A stretch of 64,000 bases of DNA, taken from positions 1-64,000 of the forward strand of contig JACCGJ010018762.1 in assembly GCA_013407085.1 (NCBI GenBank), given 5' to 3'. How positions within the stretch are numbered: the first letter of the stretch is position 1; the number at the start of each line of letters is the position of its first letter. The notes beneath the pieces were generated by a model. It saw only the letters and a list, made by a program, of their open reading frames with translations, did no database searches and was not told the origin of the DNA. Shown in pieces: positions 34,956-48,300 of this stretch. The stretch is from Atriophallophorus winterbourni (taxonomy: Eukaryota > Platyhelminthes > Trematoda > Plagiorchiida > Microphallidae). A program made the translations under genes and the position numbers.

Positions 34956-37209
34956 CGTGTGACTTGACCTGATGAGGTGTAGGGAAATCTTTCGTTAGGA
35001 TTGGTGAAAGTTTATAAGAAATCCACACCAATTGCAAACAATTAACCAGACACTGTTGCAAACGGTTAATTAATTAACGTTACAATTTTCTAAAAATTAA
35101 ACTTCCGTTTAATTTAGGAATTAATGATAAAGTTTTCTACATTGACGTCCATGTAGTTGATTCATTGTAACACCCAAAATGCGAATCCGTTACTTGTAGA
35201 CTTTGAAAATAAATGAGACTTTGCATTTATGAATCTCGAACTACATAATACACTGCTTTTATTAGGTATTATTTAATGGGATCTAAATATGTAACATGTC
35301 AGTTATTATTTTTGAGTATCTAGGCACCGTAACTGAAGTATTTATTCGTGAGCTTAACATCTCAGCCCTTTCCCAATTCAGATAACCAGATGCTGCGTCT
35401 TAGAGTTTATGTATTATCAATAGTTCATAAATGAACTTGGATAACTCACCATCAAGCAAATGTGGATTTGGCAAGATATTCTCGACTTGCTCCGTCTCCG
35501 TTCATTCGATGGAAGATACTTATCTGGTGGTCTCAACTGTCTAATAGACACCTAATCCGATTTTCTGCTTCAATGGCCGAGTACTTCGCAATTTCGTTCT
35601 CATGACAACCGCACCTCATTAACTAAATGGGGAAACTGATTTAATAAATCTTGCTGCCACCACTGTTGTTCTTTCTTTACGTATTACCTGTTCATTGTCG
35701 CGATTGACCAGATAATTGAATGAAAATTGACTGAGAAAATACGGAACACCACAAAATATATTATAAAATGACGATAGTTACCGAAAAGATAAAGCGTTTA
35801 TCAACGATGGTAACGCTGATATTTCCAGAAGTGTACACGATATCAAGCGGGGAATAATTTTAATTTTTCATCGTGTGCCTACATATAACAGAAAACAAGC
35901 ATAACGAAAAAATCAAGAAACAAGAAACAAGAATCAAGTTTTTATGCTGAAAAAAGCAATCGTATTACATGCACCATTGGATGACAGTTATAAAAATTAC
36001 AGAGGATTCAATCAACATTCCATTGAGGAGTTTCGTTTAGGTGGGTTCATACGGGGTCAATATACAGGGCCGATAGTGTAGTGCTCTTTCTTATGAACAT
36101 CGAGTTACTCAGTAGCTTAAATTAAATTAAAAACAAACGAAAGACACGTCCAAAATAAAACAACTACATCAGATATCGGTAAATCGTTTACTAGGTGAAA
36201 AAGACTTGGAAATTACGTAGGAGGTGAGTGAGAAAATTTGTGCTCTGGATTGTAGCTTGATTTAACAAACTTATGCCTGATAAACTTAACTTAGACATCT
36301 GTGTGGAAATACATGGGCACATATCATTTTTCTTTTATATGCTTATAAGCTGATGATTACGGAATCAAGTTACTTGAATGTAGAGTCCTTAAAATTAACA
36401 AAATTTAAAAATAAAGATGCCACACAGCACTGACAGGAATTATCAAACGATACTCAGCGTTTGTGCAGCATTGCTTAGCCGATAACCTCGATATTCAATC
36501 ATTTTCGCTCGACCGACATGATTGCCAAAGTGGGAAAACACTGAATATTACCCCGTTTACCAAAATACCCACAAATGCGTTCAGTCCCGTAGTATGCTCT
36601 TCTGAAGGAACATAGTTTTTGGTCGACTGCATAAACCTATGAACAATAATGATAACCATAGTGCCTATCGAAAGCAGTGTTCTGTGATCGATAATTTTCT
36701 ATGCTAATTGTGTAAAGTTTTACGAGAGCCGGACAGTAGGTCATTCGATGTAGAAGTATGCTTCATTGATCGTACGAATACTTTTGGCTCGGTTTATCAT
36801 ATACAACTCGTGAACCTACTATAACCATATAATGACCAAATTTGAAATTCGCTATTCTTTGCCCTCCACTCTTCAGTTTAATCTACAAAGCAGATGTACA
36901 GCAGCCCCACTCAACATTTAGTCTCATATACACCGAAGATATAGCCGTTAGGTATGCTGTACATAGAAACAGCTTTTCAATATGATCCTAAACTCATTCG
37001 ACGAATGTACAAATAGTAAGATGAAGGACGATTCTTTTTGAATCTTGAAAAATGAGTAGAAACTTTCTTCACGAATCGGCATGTCAACCGATGTGACACT
37101 TTCTGTAGTAAAATTCAGTGCGTTTGAAATAGACCTTAGTTGACAAAAACGTGTCTTGTATCCGTCAGTTTTAACTTGAAATATTCGTTATTATTCTATA
37201 ATCAATACA
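34956..37209. other. Intergenic, nothing recognised
   Basis: About 2.2 kb of AT-rich DNA without recognised coding or repeat sequence. Confidence 0.45.
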
Positions 37210-37835
37210 GTACGTAAGCTCTCATTCAAAGATTTATTCAAAGATGATTTACGGGTGAAAAGCTATGCTTTACAAGACCCACAAAATGTACATTGGGTCG
37301 GATGGTAAAAAAATATCAAAATATTGTTAGAGACTATTGTCAAACGTGAAAAACATTCTTGTATATGTGGACATCTAGTGATTTGTTGAAAACGTCAATG
37401 GTTCCAGATTGTACCACATGAGTAGGTAAACTGTTTCACAATTGCACATTGCGAACGGAAAATGCATATTTGCGGCATTTCAACCTGCTATGCTGTTGGT
37501 AAAGTTTAGATTGGTGACCACGCAGATGTGTATTATGGGAAAGATGAAACAAACGACAGCAAGGATGATTTGTTTGATTGATTACTGTCCAAATGAATAT
37601 TAGAGCTCCTCGTTTCCGTCTGTATTCAACCGAATGCAAATTCAATATTTCAAGTCTCATTTCGTATGGATAATTAGAAAGTCCTAAGACGAGTTTTGTC
37701 GCTCTGCGCTGTGGAGTTTCCAATAGCTGAGTATCTTTTTTCAACCAAGGATCCCATGCCAGTATGGCATATTCGATATGAGGACGGATGTTACATGTTT
37801 GGTATAACTTTCGCTCAACTCCTTTAAAATTATTT
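37210..37835 (-). mobile_element. CR1-like LINE 3' fragment
   Basis: The minus frame 37744-37436 reads LLETPQRRATKLVLGLSNYPYEMRLEILNLHSVEYRRKRG in part, the standard block after RT, and ends where a stop replaces the Trp of a WNSLP motif. Beyond it the sequence continues as [14 protein letters not shown] and a 3' tail (tttacaagacccacaaaatg) shared with 16185-16300. Confidence 0.8.
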
Positions 37836-37899
37836 GGTTATAGAAACGTTGAATCAAAATAATTTCTCAGACTAGTTCTATACTTAAGGAAAAAATAAA

Positions 37900-38170
37900 A
37901 TGAAAAATAAAGTTTGTAATGAATCGGCGAAAGCAGTTTATTGGTGACGTTTCGCTTCTGACTCAGAATCTTCGTAAGACCAAGGGTGTCAGTGCGAACA
38001 AAGATCAAGCTTAAATTCCATTCACCTGACCAATCCTAAGCTGGTTTTGAACTGTACAGGCTTTGGTGGGTGCTGCGCTCGTTAAGGTAGACGGGCGCCA
38101 TCATTATCAACTGACGCACCATCACCCACTACATGCTATATAATTCTTCAATAGTTTTGATCGTGGAAGT
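37900..38170 (-). repeat. HHR-C repeat unit
   Basis: On the minus strand the unit body (cattttgc-free; gatggtgcgtcagttgata, aggattggtcaggtgaatgg) leads into acacccttggt and a hammerhead at 37939-37984. Similar bodies occur at 50660-50975 and 53740-54045. The unit is about 270-310 bp. Confidence 0.65.
37939..37984 (-). ncRNA. Hammerhead ribozyme, HHR-C, one core mutation
   Basis: Minus strand: stem I TTGGT pairs with ACCAA; the box reads CTTACGA instead of CTGACGA (G5 lost); stem II GATTCTG/CAGAAGC has one mismatch; GAAA; ACGT; C17, with the cleavage position between 37946 and 37945. Probably inactive, but it confirms the fold of the family. Confidence 0.65.
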
Positions 38171-38552
38171 TGTGAGTGACATCTACTGACAAATTAGCTC
38201 GATTGCGCAATCGGTGCGCACACTAGGGGTCACGCGTGTTGTTGTTTATCCACTGCAGAAATGCAAGCATTTTAGCGTCGAACGAAACCAACCGAATATT
38301 CGCCTGTCATAACACATGTCCAGGAATGTAGCCCAGATGATGCCATACCAAACATAGAGCTCAGCATGCAAACGTTGAAGGCACCAATAGAGTATCTGGT
38401 CACAGCTAAGAACTCAGAGTTGGCTCGCTTAACTGTTAAAAAAGTGCCCGAGAGACTTAACAAGCGCTCTTCTCAATACCCTACCTTAACGTTGTTTTAA
38501 TAACTAGCCATCCCTACACAAATGTGAAAATATCCTCACTCGTACACATTCG

Positions 38553-38558
38553 TTTATT
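38553..38558 (-). promoter_or_regulatory. Candidate polyadenylation signal of the protocadherin gene
   Basis: AATAAA on the minus strand, 33 nt after the stop codon. It is the nearest canonical hexamer and implies a very short 3' UTR. Confidence 0.45.
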
Positions 38559-38590
38559 TTAAGTTCAATTATATACAAACGTTTTTAATT

Positions 38591-39354
38591 TTACACAAAA
38601 CTAGTCTGCAAATGACTATTACTACATTCTGAATTTGTCCGTTGTAAGGGTCTGTGTTTCGGACTGATATCGTTCTTACCCCCAGCCGCAGCATCTAACG
38701 AGGCAGAATCGAAATCCTTCAGTGTACAATTCAGATCCATCAAATGGCCTTGCATCACGTCAACCGATTGGTCTTGATATAACGGCACCGATTCGGATTC
38801 GGAATAATGCTGGTGTTGATGATGATGATGATGTGGATGTACATGGTTTATCATTCTGGAATCAATAGTTTGATAGATGCTTGATGCATCCAGTCCATGA
38901 CGAGTATCGATTATCTTGGTGTGTTTTATTACCGATGGTGCGTTATTTGATACGAATCTTTTTGAAGGGGAGCGTAAGCTTTTCCGATTTATGGAGTGTA
39001 CTGGCGGCTTTGATTTCCAGACGCCGGATGACACGCTTTCTGGTGTTTGACGCAACTTTGTATTGTTCAACTCGTAATCAGTTTTCATATCGAGTAGATT
39101 GGGAGTCATTCGGTATGCATCACAGGTGTTTTTTGTTGAGATGAGAACCGGTCCGGTGTAGATTACTGACCTAGGTGTAGTGCGATCGATTGTGGAACGT
39201 TTCAAAGTTGGTGAAATCAGACTCGTTGCGTCGTGTGCTTGCCGTATAGCCAATTCATATGTCTGATGGTTATCCCCTAGTGGATGGTGGTATGCCATCT
39301 CAGTAGCATAGAAATCAGGATTGACGGGGCTTCGACCACATGGAACTTGGAACA
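38591..39354 (-). CDS. Protocadherin exon d (cytoplasmic tail, stop)
   Basis: Begins after the acceptor gtgctcag with two bases that complete a Leu codon from the previous exon, and codes for 253 more residues to TAA at 38593-38591. The tail is rich in Ser, Thr and Asn, has a histidine cluster (HVHPHHHHHQHQHY) and ends NSHLQTSFV. The terminal TSFV could fit a PDZ-binding pattern (S/T-x-hydrophobic); this is inference. An alternative acceptor lies 10 nt upstream, but only the chosen one keeps the phase. Confidence 0.85.
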
Positions 39355-42300
39355 CTGAGCACGACTGAGCAAATCAGGATTTGGGAATTGAGTGTGAGAC
39401 AAAGAAAAATGAGTAGAATATAACGCATTGTGATCGATCATGATTGTCTAAAAATATAGTTAGATAAGAATTACTGAACAGCCGGTTATTTCTTCAATAG
39501 AAAACTAATGTTTTACTTTCAACAATGCTCTATTAGTTCTTACCGAGTCAACATATATGAGTAATGGCAAAACCAAAATAACATGTTGATTTCGGATAGT
39601 AAATGTATTGTAGAATATAAAGGATAATATTCAGAGGGTATGTATAAGTGTAGGTAAAATTTGCAAACAAATACTAGCTTATGTCCAGGCTGTTACACTC
39701 TGAAGTTCATCTGTTTTAAACTATATGTTGTTTCGTGATAAACGTTAAATATCCTTATTTTTATGTTAGATAATATGACAGGGCTTCTCACGGAAATCCA
39801 AATCCATTCACATTATTGTTTAGTTTTGCCACTCTTGGAGACTGGAGGCCTACTGAGAAAGACATTTAATCGAGTCCATGTTTAGGAGTTCATACTTCGT
39901 TTGCCTTCAATCTACTGTTTCAATTTTCACGCATATTGTTCCTGTTTCCTTCATAGGCTAATAATCGGACCAAACCGACGGGGAATTATTAAATGTATGT
40001 TGTGAAATTTTCCCAATCGCATCAAAATTATCCCCAATTCTATCTCGCTCCATTTACTTGTGAGACAGTGTACATCGAAGCTTTGCATAGAACGAATTGT
40101 AAAACACTAATATATACAGCTCACCGCGCTTTCTATAATTCTACTTAGCTTATATATTGTGGTGCTCATATTCCCATCACTTCCACACTACTACCGATTT
40201 CTGGCCGTTTGCCGTCATCAGGTGGAGACAGTAAGATCAGGTTCAGTGATCCCTTGCTTATGCTTACATTCGTTTTTATTGTCTCATATTGAGAATCGTC
40301 ATTGTTCAATAAAATATTTGAACTAAACGTTTGATAGATGATCAGAAATATCTGCATACATTTAAGCATTTTCTTTTTCATGTAAGAATATTTATCTCTT
40401 GTGAATTTGTGTAGTTTTATTGATTGCAATCATTGGTTAGAATAAAAGACAGCTGCAGTTGCTCTAATGATTAATGTGCTTCATCTTAACGTACCAAAAT
40501 AGCAGACTGATGCCGTGATCAACTTAGAATGAGTGTGTATAGTAATTGATTATACTGGATTAAAACCTGGATATGAAAATGAAATTTGATACTCAAGACA
40601 GAGTTCATGGTGTGGTAATTGATTAAACTGAATGTATTCGGTGCATCTCATATTGATTTTCAATATTTCTTTGGCGCGTAACATACTGGATATTCTGCTC
40701 TACAATCCATTTATCCCTTACTCGTTGATCTCACGTATACTGAAGTTGATTTCGTTCTGAAGTGACTTACTCTAAGAGTCGCACATTTTATATTTTAAAG
40801 TGTCTTGTTTCCTTGTCATGTTCTATTAAAATTGGGCGTAGCCAAGATGGCCGAATAAGTAAGTGATCTCTTTAATATTATTCCTCCGGTTTATTAATGA
40901 AAGATCAACCTCTGTAACATGAAATATAATAATTGTCAGTGTAATTTCAAATCTGATTGAAATTAATCTAATTTTCCGATTTTAAAGAATCTCTTACATT
41001 TTATGAAAAATGTTCATATTTCGAAATGCAGCTCACCTGAGATCTTGAAGGACTGGATTGCATCGACTCGGAGATTTTCGTTCCAACATATTGTTCGGAA
41101 TTCATTACTCGAGCTGGCTTATTCAACTCCACTGAAAAGTAAATTAATGCAGTATGATTGTATCGAATTCACCCTAACTATCACAATCAAGGTTTGAATA
41201 TTAATCCAAACAATTGTAATATTTATGATCTTCATTTTGTAAATTGTATTCGTTTGCGTACCACTTTATGTTTCTACTAGGTAGTATAGTCAAGTTCTGT
41301 GTTAATCTCACGTAGTGCAGAATAAATTTTCAGTTGAGAACGACAGGACAAGTAAATTTGTCCTGTTTTTCCGCTTAGTCTACATTGTGCGTGTGATAGG
41401 ATATTCAGCTGTTTTGAATCGTGGTTGGTGAAATGATATATTGTTTGAAATAAGCGTTTGTAACACTATTGATGTAGATGATGTGCCCATCCACTGATAA
41501 GCATAATTTGGTTTATTTTTTGGCTTGTCAGCTTCTTTGTATAAGGATTTAACTGTTTTAGGAAATAACAAATAATCTGCATCACCCAACCCCATTAACT
41601 GTTTCTCGTAGCATGAACCAGTTTGTCATCACATTGCATTGTAAATATGGGAATTAACTAAATTCCTCGAAGTATTATTTATTAAGAGAGAGTGGGTAAA
41701 ATGAGAATATAACCCAATGAATTTACGTGTTGCAACCTTTAATTGCATGTATAATTTTTCATGAGTTGGTATGTTTAAGTAGGTGAGTAGGGCAGCACAG
41801 TCTGCAAAACAATACCCCCAGGTATAAAACAAAGGAAGGAAAAGTCGGAAAGACCATAGTGACAATTACAGACCAACAATATTTTTTGAGAAAAAGTGCA
41901 TGAGAAATTTCCGAAAGACAACCTGTTATGCAAGAGCAACTGAGGGAGAACGTCGGTTGTTACTGAGCTATGGCAATGCGGCAGGGTTGGTCTAACGAGC
42001 CCAAGTTGGTGTGTACTCGAATGAAACCGAATGGCACAAAATCTAGTGACGAATCTGATCAAGGTGGCAATCGTCACAGGCAGGCTGAGAATACTGTTGT
42101 GGTTTCGAGATTTGCTTATAAAAAGATATGGGTATGACATGATTTTTAATGTAATTAGTAAACTCTTTGGCCCATTGCCGTTCTCTTGTGTTGTGGGATT
42201 TGAAGTTGAACCGTCATAAATATAAGAAAGATTGACCTCATTGGTGAATTGTGACGCAATCGACAAGTGGTCTTGATACGCTGGGAGTTACGTGGTTAAA

Positions 42301-45300
42301 TTTGGATCAAGAATTTTCGAGGCGTGGGTTAAGCGCGTAGCGGACGTTAGGAACGAAACATGATTTGACCTCGAGAGACCTAATATAACTTGACTTACTT
42401 GACTTAATCCCTTGAGTTCCTGGAGGAACATAGGGCCTCACCGATATAACTATCCTTCCAAAAACATTACATTCATGGCCCCGGCCTTTTCGGTCCAAGG
42501 GAACGAAGAAAGAAAATTCCTATGCAAATTACATTGAATCCTGTTTGAGTTTACTTCATGTACCTCTTAGAAGACTCATTGTTCATGTGCTGTAACTAAA
42601 AGTTCGAATCTGTGAACCTCTATTTCGAAGATATTCTAACATTTAGGGGGAAAAAGTCTAATTGAAATCCTTGCTATGAAATATTTGCATTGTACATCAA
42701 GATTATTAAGGTTCATACATATGGTGGCGTTAGTCTATATGTTGTCCATCAATACGTAAGTACAATTTAGTTAAGTGAAGCTTTATTTTGCGCGCACTAG
42801 TCTACCTTATGAACTGAGTAGTATGTTCATCATATCAACGAGCTTAACGAGAAAATGAATGAGCTGATGCAAGTTTCTTCAATATATAGTTTTTGTAATG
42901 GGCTTTAGAAAACACACCATACTATCGAATTTTATGATTCAAAGCTGTTTGATTTGAGACTGAATTCACGAGAGCATACCAACATTTTAGATAATACGAA
43001 TTCAGATGACGGTTCCAAATATCTCGTTTTTCACTCAAAGTTTATCAGCTCTAAAACGGAACACTATACTTTACACCAATACTAGGCTTTCGTTAGTCTG
43101 CTCCTATTTGAACATATCGTAGTTTATTTATAACGTTCATCATATATTTTCGACCGAAGATCAATATTAGCAATACAATTCGCTTCATGATATGCTTAAA
43201 ACAGACATTTTGCTCTTGTAATCACCCCACATTTATTTAGTTGCTTATCTCTAGAAGAACATAATTGTTCAACTTTTCCATAGGATATCCGGGAAAAGTA
43301 ATTATCAACGTGTAATGTTTAGGGTGGTCATAGTTGTCAATTAAAAATTCAACAGGCTAACTGGGACACAAGCAGTTAATTTAATCAACTGTAAACACTC
43401 GATGCCTGGAAGGCGACAAACTGCTCCCGAAGCACAGAACAGACAGGTGGACACATTGTTTATAAATACTACGTGTGGAATTCAAGAATAAAGATTGGCA
43501 TAAATATCAGTAAAAATTGGTAAGGAAAGGACATAACTTATTTAACAACAAATATTAGATTGAATATTACTTAATATTAACATAATAATAATAAAAATAA
43601 CATAATAATAATATAATATTACATATTGTGAATTGAATATATAATTGGAAATTCGATCACTTTTCGGAAGAGAAGGAAATCATGGGTGGAAAGCTAACGT
43701 TCACATGCAAACCTAAATAAGCTGCATCGGCAATCGGTTCAGAATTAGCTTATTTAAATTTCCTCAGGCTCAAAAATGTCGAGGGCTGTAAATCTATTCC
43801 CTTTGCCATAAGAAATTGACATTCAAATACTGAAACGGAGTAGATCGGAAAAAGTTCTGTGTTTTCGGGTGTACAGTAGTCGGAATAACAGTCTACAGAG
43901 TGTGACTCTCTACATGCGTGCATACAGTTTACTCGGATTAAAGATTTCAAGATTTATAATTCAAAATTTATGGATGCCAATGCAATTAACTTTACAATAA
44001 CCAGAGAGTCGAACTATAGGTACAAATTTATAATATGTATAAATAAATTCAAAACCAATGGGGCGATGATAGTTTATTAATAGTTGATGCAAAATTTGGA
44101 TTAGCTCTCATATAATCGTTTAGATATGGAAGAAAAATATCTTTATTCGAATATAGTTGAAATTTCGGCTTGGGAATACTGCCGGAACACTAAAGTGGAT
44201 AAATAAAATTATTATATATTACGCCTAAAATATTCGTGACGTATTCGAGACTGAATTCTGATGGCTATTTGGGAAAAATAATGGGGATAAAATTGCTATT
44301 CGAAGAGCTTCTTTCTCAGTACGGAGCATGTCAGAAGCTGTCCATTAATTTCCAAGTATGAAAATCAAGAAATTCGATAAATATCCATATGCAGATTATT
44401 TCAGCTGTATCCTTTGTATTGAGTCGAATCAAGAGTAGGAAACGATTGACACAGCATTTGTATATTCAAGAAAGTCTAACTCAACAACGAATGGTTTAAT
44501 GACGAGTTGCTTTAAAACACTGGGAATTAGACACATCGGTAACGAAAGCAGTGATCTACTTTCGGTACTCAACTTAATTCGCATTCTTTTCTGATGATTA
44601 GTTTTTCCTTTGTTCAGGAACTTTGCTCTGATTAAATTGTATATTTGTTAAAAGCATGCTTTCCTGCACACCACTAGGGGAACTGCTTTGTTCTAGCTGT
44701 TTTTCACGCATAGGTGAAATTAATTTCAATCTTACAGATAAACAATCACTTGGAAGAGTTATCCTGTATAGAATTTTTACGAACAGTTCAAACCGTATTA
44801 AATACAAAGTTATATTTGAATGCCACTGTTACATAGGGTTCGTGCAACGAACCACGGTGTCCAAACACAGAACCACATAGTGATTCCTGGTCAAGCGAAA
44901 TGAGTGGTTCTTTGTACGAATCAAATGTAACAGTGGCATTCAAATATAACTTTGTTTACCATTTATCCACCGTTTCAATGCTCGCTGAAACTAATCTTAC
45001 TGTCTCCACTTGATAACGACAAACAGCCAGAAATCGGTATTGGTGTGTAAGTGTGGGGGATGTGAGCACCACATTACCGTATTAAACACACTTAATTATT
45101 TTTAATTTTCAGAAAAAAATCAACTGCGTCAAAATTTGAATTGTGTTTTAAAATCTTCCGTCGTTCTGTTACAGCAATTTTGATATTTTTGACAAATATT
45201 CGCCTCCAGTGTCCCCTGCGAACGGGACAAATGAATTTTAGGTTTATTAAATTGCTCACTCGGTCATTCACTTGAGAAGTGATTGGCTAAGTCTATCTAA

Positions 45301-48300
45301 CAATACATTATTTATCTAAGATTCTGATGTATTTTGAGGAATCCTTTGCATGTTATGACTTAACTTACAGTGCACGATACTCGAGATAGCGATGACTAAC
45401 TTTACTAATAATGCAAGGTTTGTTACTCAGCGCAGTTTAGTTATAATCACTCATCCCACCGATTTGCAGACCACTACCATTACAGCACTCGTGACTGATT
45501 ATAAAGCCTAATTTAAATAAGTTGAAATTGTTTCTAAAACATTGTGCCATGTTTTATGTTTTTTCTGTACATTTTGGGAGCAGAATATTCTTTCAATTTA
45601 CTGCGCATAACATATCGTAGTTGATTTTGTTCCTTAATTTGAATACATTGAAGAGAGGTGAAAAAGTTGAGCTCATAGATTTTCGAAAGAAATTATCGTG
45701 AGTATCTCATCACAGCAATCGTTAATGAAACACTTCTACCCCACTTAGCATTTCCCTCGTGTCGCCATTTTCGGCGCAGATATATCAATCATCCAGTATC
45801 TGATTCCAAGGTTGATATACACGACCAAACATCTCGCGAAAGCCCTAACACAGATCAATTGAGCGATATGACATGTTCCGGACAGTTGTACTTGAGCGTG
45901 AAATATTTTCCGAAATTTGGTGACTATCACTCGTGACAAAAATGTTTCTCAGAACAATTAAATCTGTAATTTGGAAGTCTGAACCATCCATCTCAATCTA
46001 CGTTGGGACTCATCATGGCTGAAGCTGTCAATCAGTCTCTCCGTTTCTCCATTAAAGTAAAAGTTGTCTACGAATCGGTAACCTATAGCAACCAGAATAT
46101 GGTTCAAGTGTGAAAGACCACTTGGATTAGTCTGTTTGTAATAATAACTTTAGTAATAAAATATTGCTTGCTGTTGGAAAATGTCAAAAAACGTCACAAA
46201 ATATAAATTATATACAAGAATAGTTAATAAATTTGTTGCTTGTACTAATACAAATAAAGATTTGATGTCATTTTAGAGTATATATATATCATTGAAACTC
46301 ACGTTTCCCGTCAACGATGCATCTTTTGGTCAACAAAATCGCCAAAATCAGCAGAACGCAGAGTATTCCCGAAACGGTGACCATGACTATGATTATGATT
46401 GTGTGCTGAGTAAAATTCCCATTGACGCTTTTCCCGTTCAAATGATATCGTTGGCTAGCCTTTTTAGCGGGCTCATTCAATCGCTCGGAATCAGTCCATT
46501 TATAGTGCGGTCTGTTGAAAGTAGAAACTCCCTCACGCATTCCTGGACTCAATGGATGGTTTGTCATTCGGTTTTGCTCCAATGCTCGAAGGTTCGGATC
46601 GCTTTGAATCACTACGGTGAATTGAACCTAGAAGAATCATGAAATCTAAGGTTGATTTAGCGGTAATCGAAGAATCTATTATTAACTATTCAATTGATTG
46701 CAGGATGATTTTCATCGGTTTGATTCCAGTTCAGATAGAGAGATATTTTGAGTGAAAACTGAGTTTAGCTTTTAATCCCAGTGACGGATATATATTAGGA
46801 GTTGAAGTTTACGACAACGCGAAGTGCAAAAATCAAATCAAAATAACGACATCATTGTTATTGATAGAATTGTGTCTACCGAAAGACATCCACTAAAACA
46901 CTTGTTTAAAGATTGTGATATCAAAGTGACACGTTGACATACCTTATCCCTTTATATCCCAAGTTTCAGTATTGATTCTCTTCGCCATATTTTGCCGTAC
47001 GTACTATATTTCTCGAAATTCCCTACCACAACATGTGGTGGACTCTCCTTGCTTGGCGATATTTAAAGCGAAATTGGACTTATATATGTAAAGAAACATC
47101 ATTCTTGAGCCTTATATCTGATATACTCGAACGTTAATACCGTAATCCTGTGATGTTGTAAAGTAATAACTTTGTAACCATACATTCTTGAATCCTTGAA
47201 AACAAATTCATATTTGAATGCATTTCCATCACACACACCATGAACAGCTTCGTGCCGTTTGCACTCAGCACGTAGCGACAAGACGATCAAGATCCGCATG
47301 GTTTGAATCAGTAAAGAAGCGGTAAACAAAGTTTGAACTTGCATGGCATTGTTGGATATGGCTGGAAGGCCGAAGTTTTATAATAGACTGAACGATATTT
47401 TTTGTCGAATATTCGTTTCACGCATTTCCGTTTTTTCGGCTAATAACGGGGCATTATTAAGATCTCTTCGTGATGGCTCGGCGTGAAGTAGTTCGAATAA
47501 ACATGACCTTTAAATAATAATTTTAGTTAAATGGAGTTAAATGGAGAGAATTGTATAAATTTACACACTTCGTTTTATGGAAAGCTCCAACTGGACCTAA
47601 GCTTCAGGTTCTTTGCCACATTCAAAAACGGACAATCACAGAAACTTCGTATTCAAATTATCCAACTAATCTTTCTCCATTATTTTTAAGCGATTCGTTA
47701 TGTGTATAACCCAGATCGATAAAAGCGCAGATCCGTTCACCCAACTGCTGACACCGAGCGTCTAGTGCACTAACACGTTGACCTCAATTTGACTTTAGAT
47801 TGCGCGTGGAGTAAACCACAAAATATTGATACAGAACAGCGATCGATACAGCGAGCACTCATAATGTTTGAGGTCAATATCCAACTTTGGCCGCAATTTG
47901 CATCAAGTCAAAATTCACTCTAAGCACAGAACAAATCTAGATTTACGGGTTGGTATTCTGTTGGTTTGAAGCCTTGTAAAAAAATATAACCATCGTAATA
48001 CAACATGGTAAAATCCATTTATCATTTGGATTGGTTGGTGAGCAACTCAACGATACAATCGCCAATGAACTGTTAAATGTACGTATTCCATCACCTGCAT
48101 TTGCATGCATTTCCATTTCACAACTCACCGGTACTTACTCCGAAATGCAGTGGCTATTTTGAGGCTTATTCGTAACAGATTGAATACTATTATCGTGTTC
48201 TAATTCATGATTATCACCATGAGTAATCCTAAATATTCTAAATTATTTATGTTTATTTCAAATTCACACTCTGACAAATCTTCCCGAGATGTTGAGGTCA

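Noticed and set aside
34972..34995. acctgatgaggtgtagggaaa as a further hammerhead
   Set aside because: CTGATGA is present, but no stem II can form and the spacing to GAAA is wrong; no repeat flanks.
41343..41366. Hairpin followed by T run, like a bacterial terminator
   Set aside because: The DNA is eukaryotic nuclear; the hairpin lies in a protocadherin intron and one such short stem is expected by chance.
41775..42266. 163-codon minus-strand frame as a gene
   Set aside because: Low-complexity Ser/Leu/His/Phe composition, no domain, no splice support, and it lies inside the intron of the protocadherin gene.
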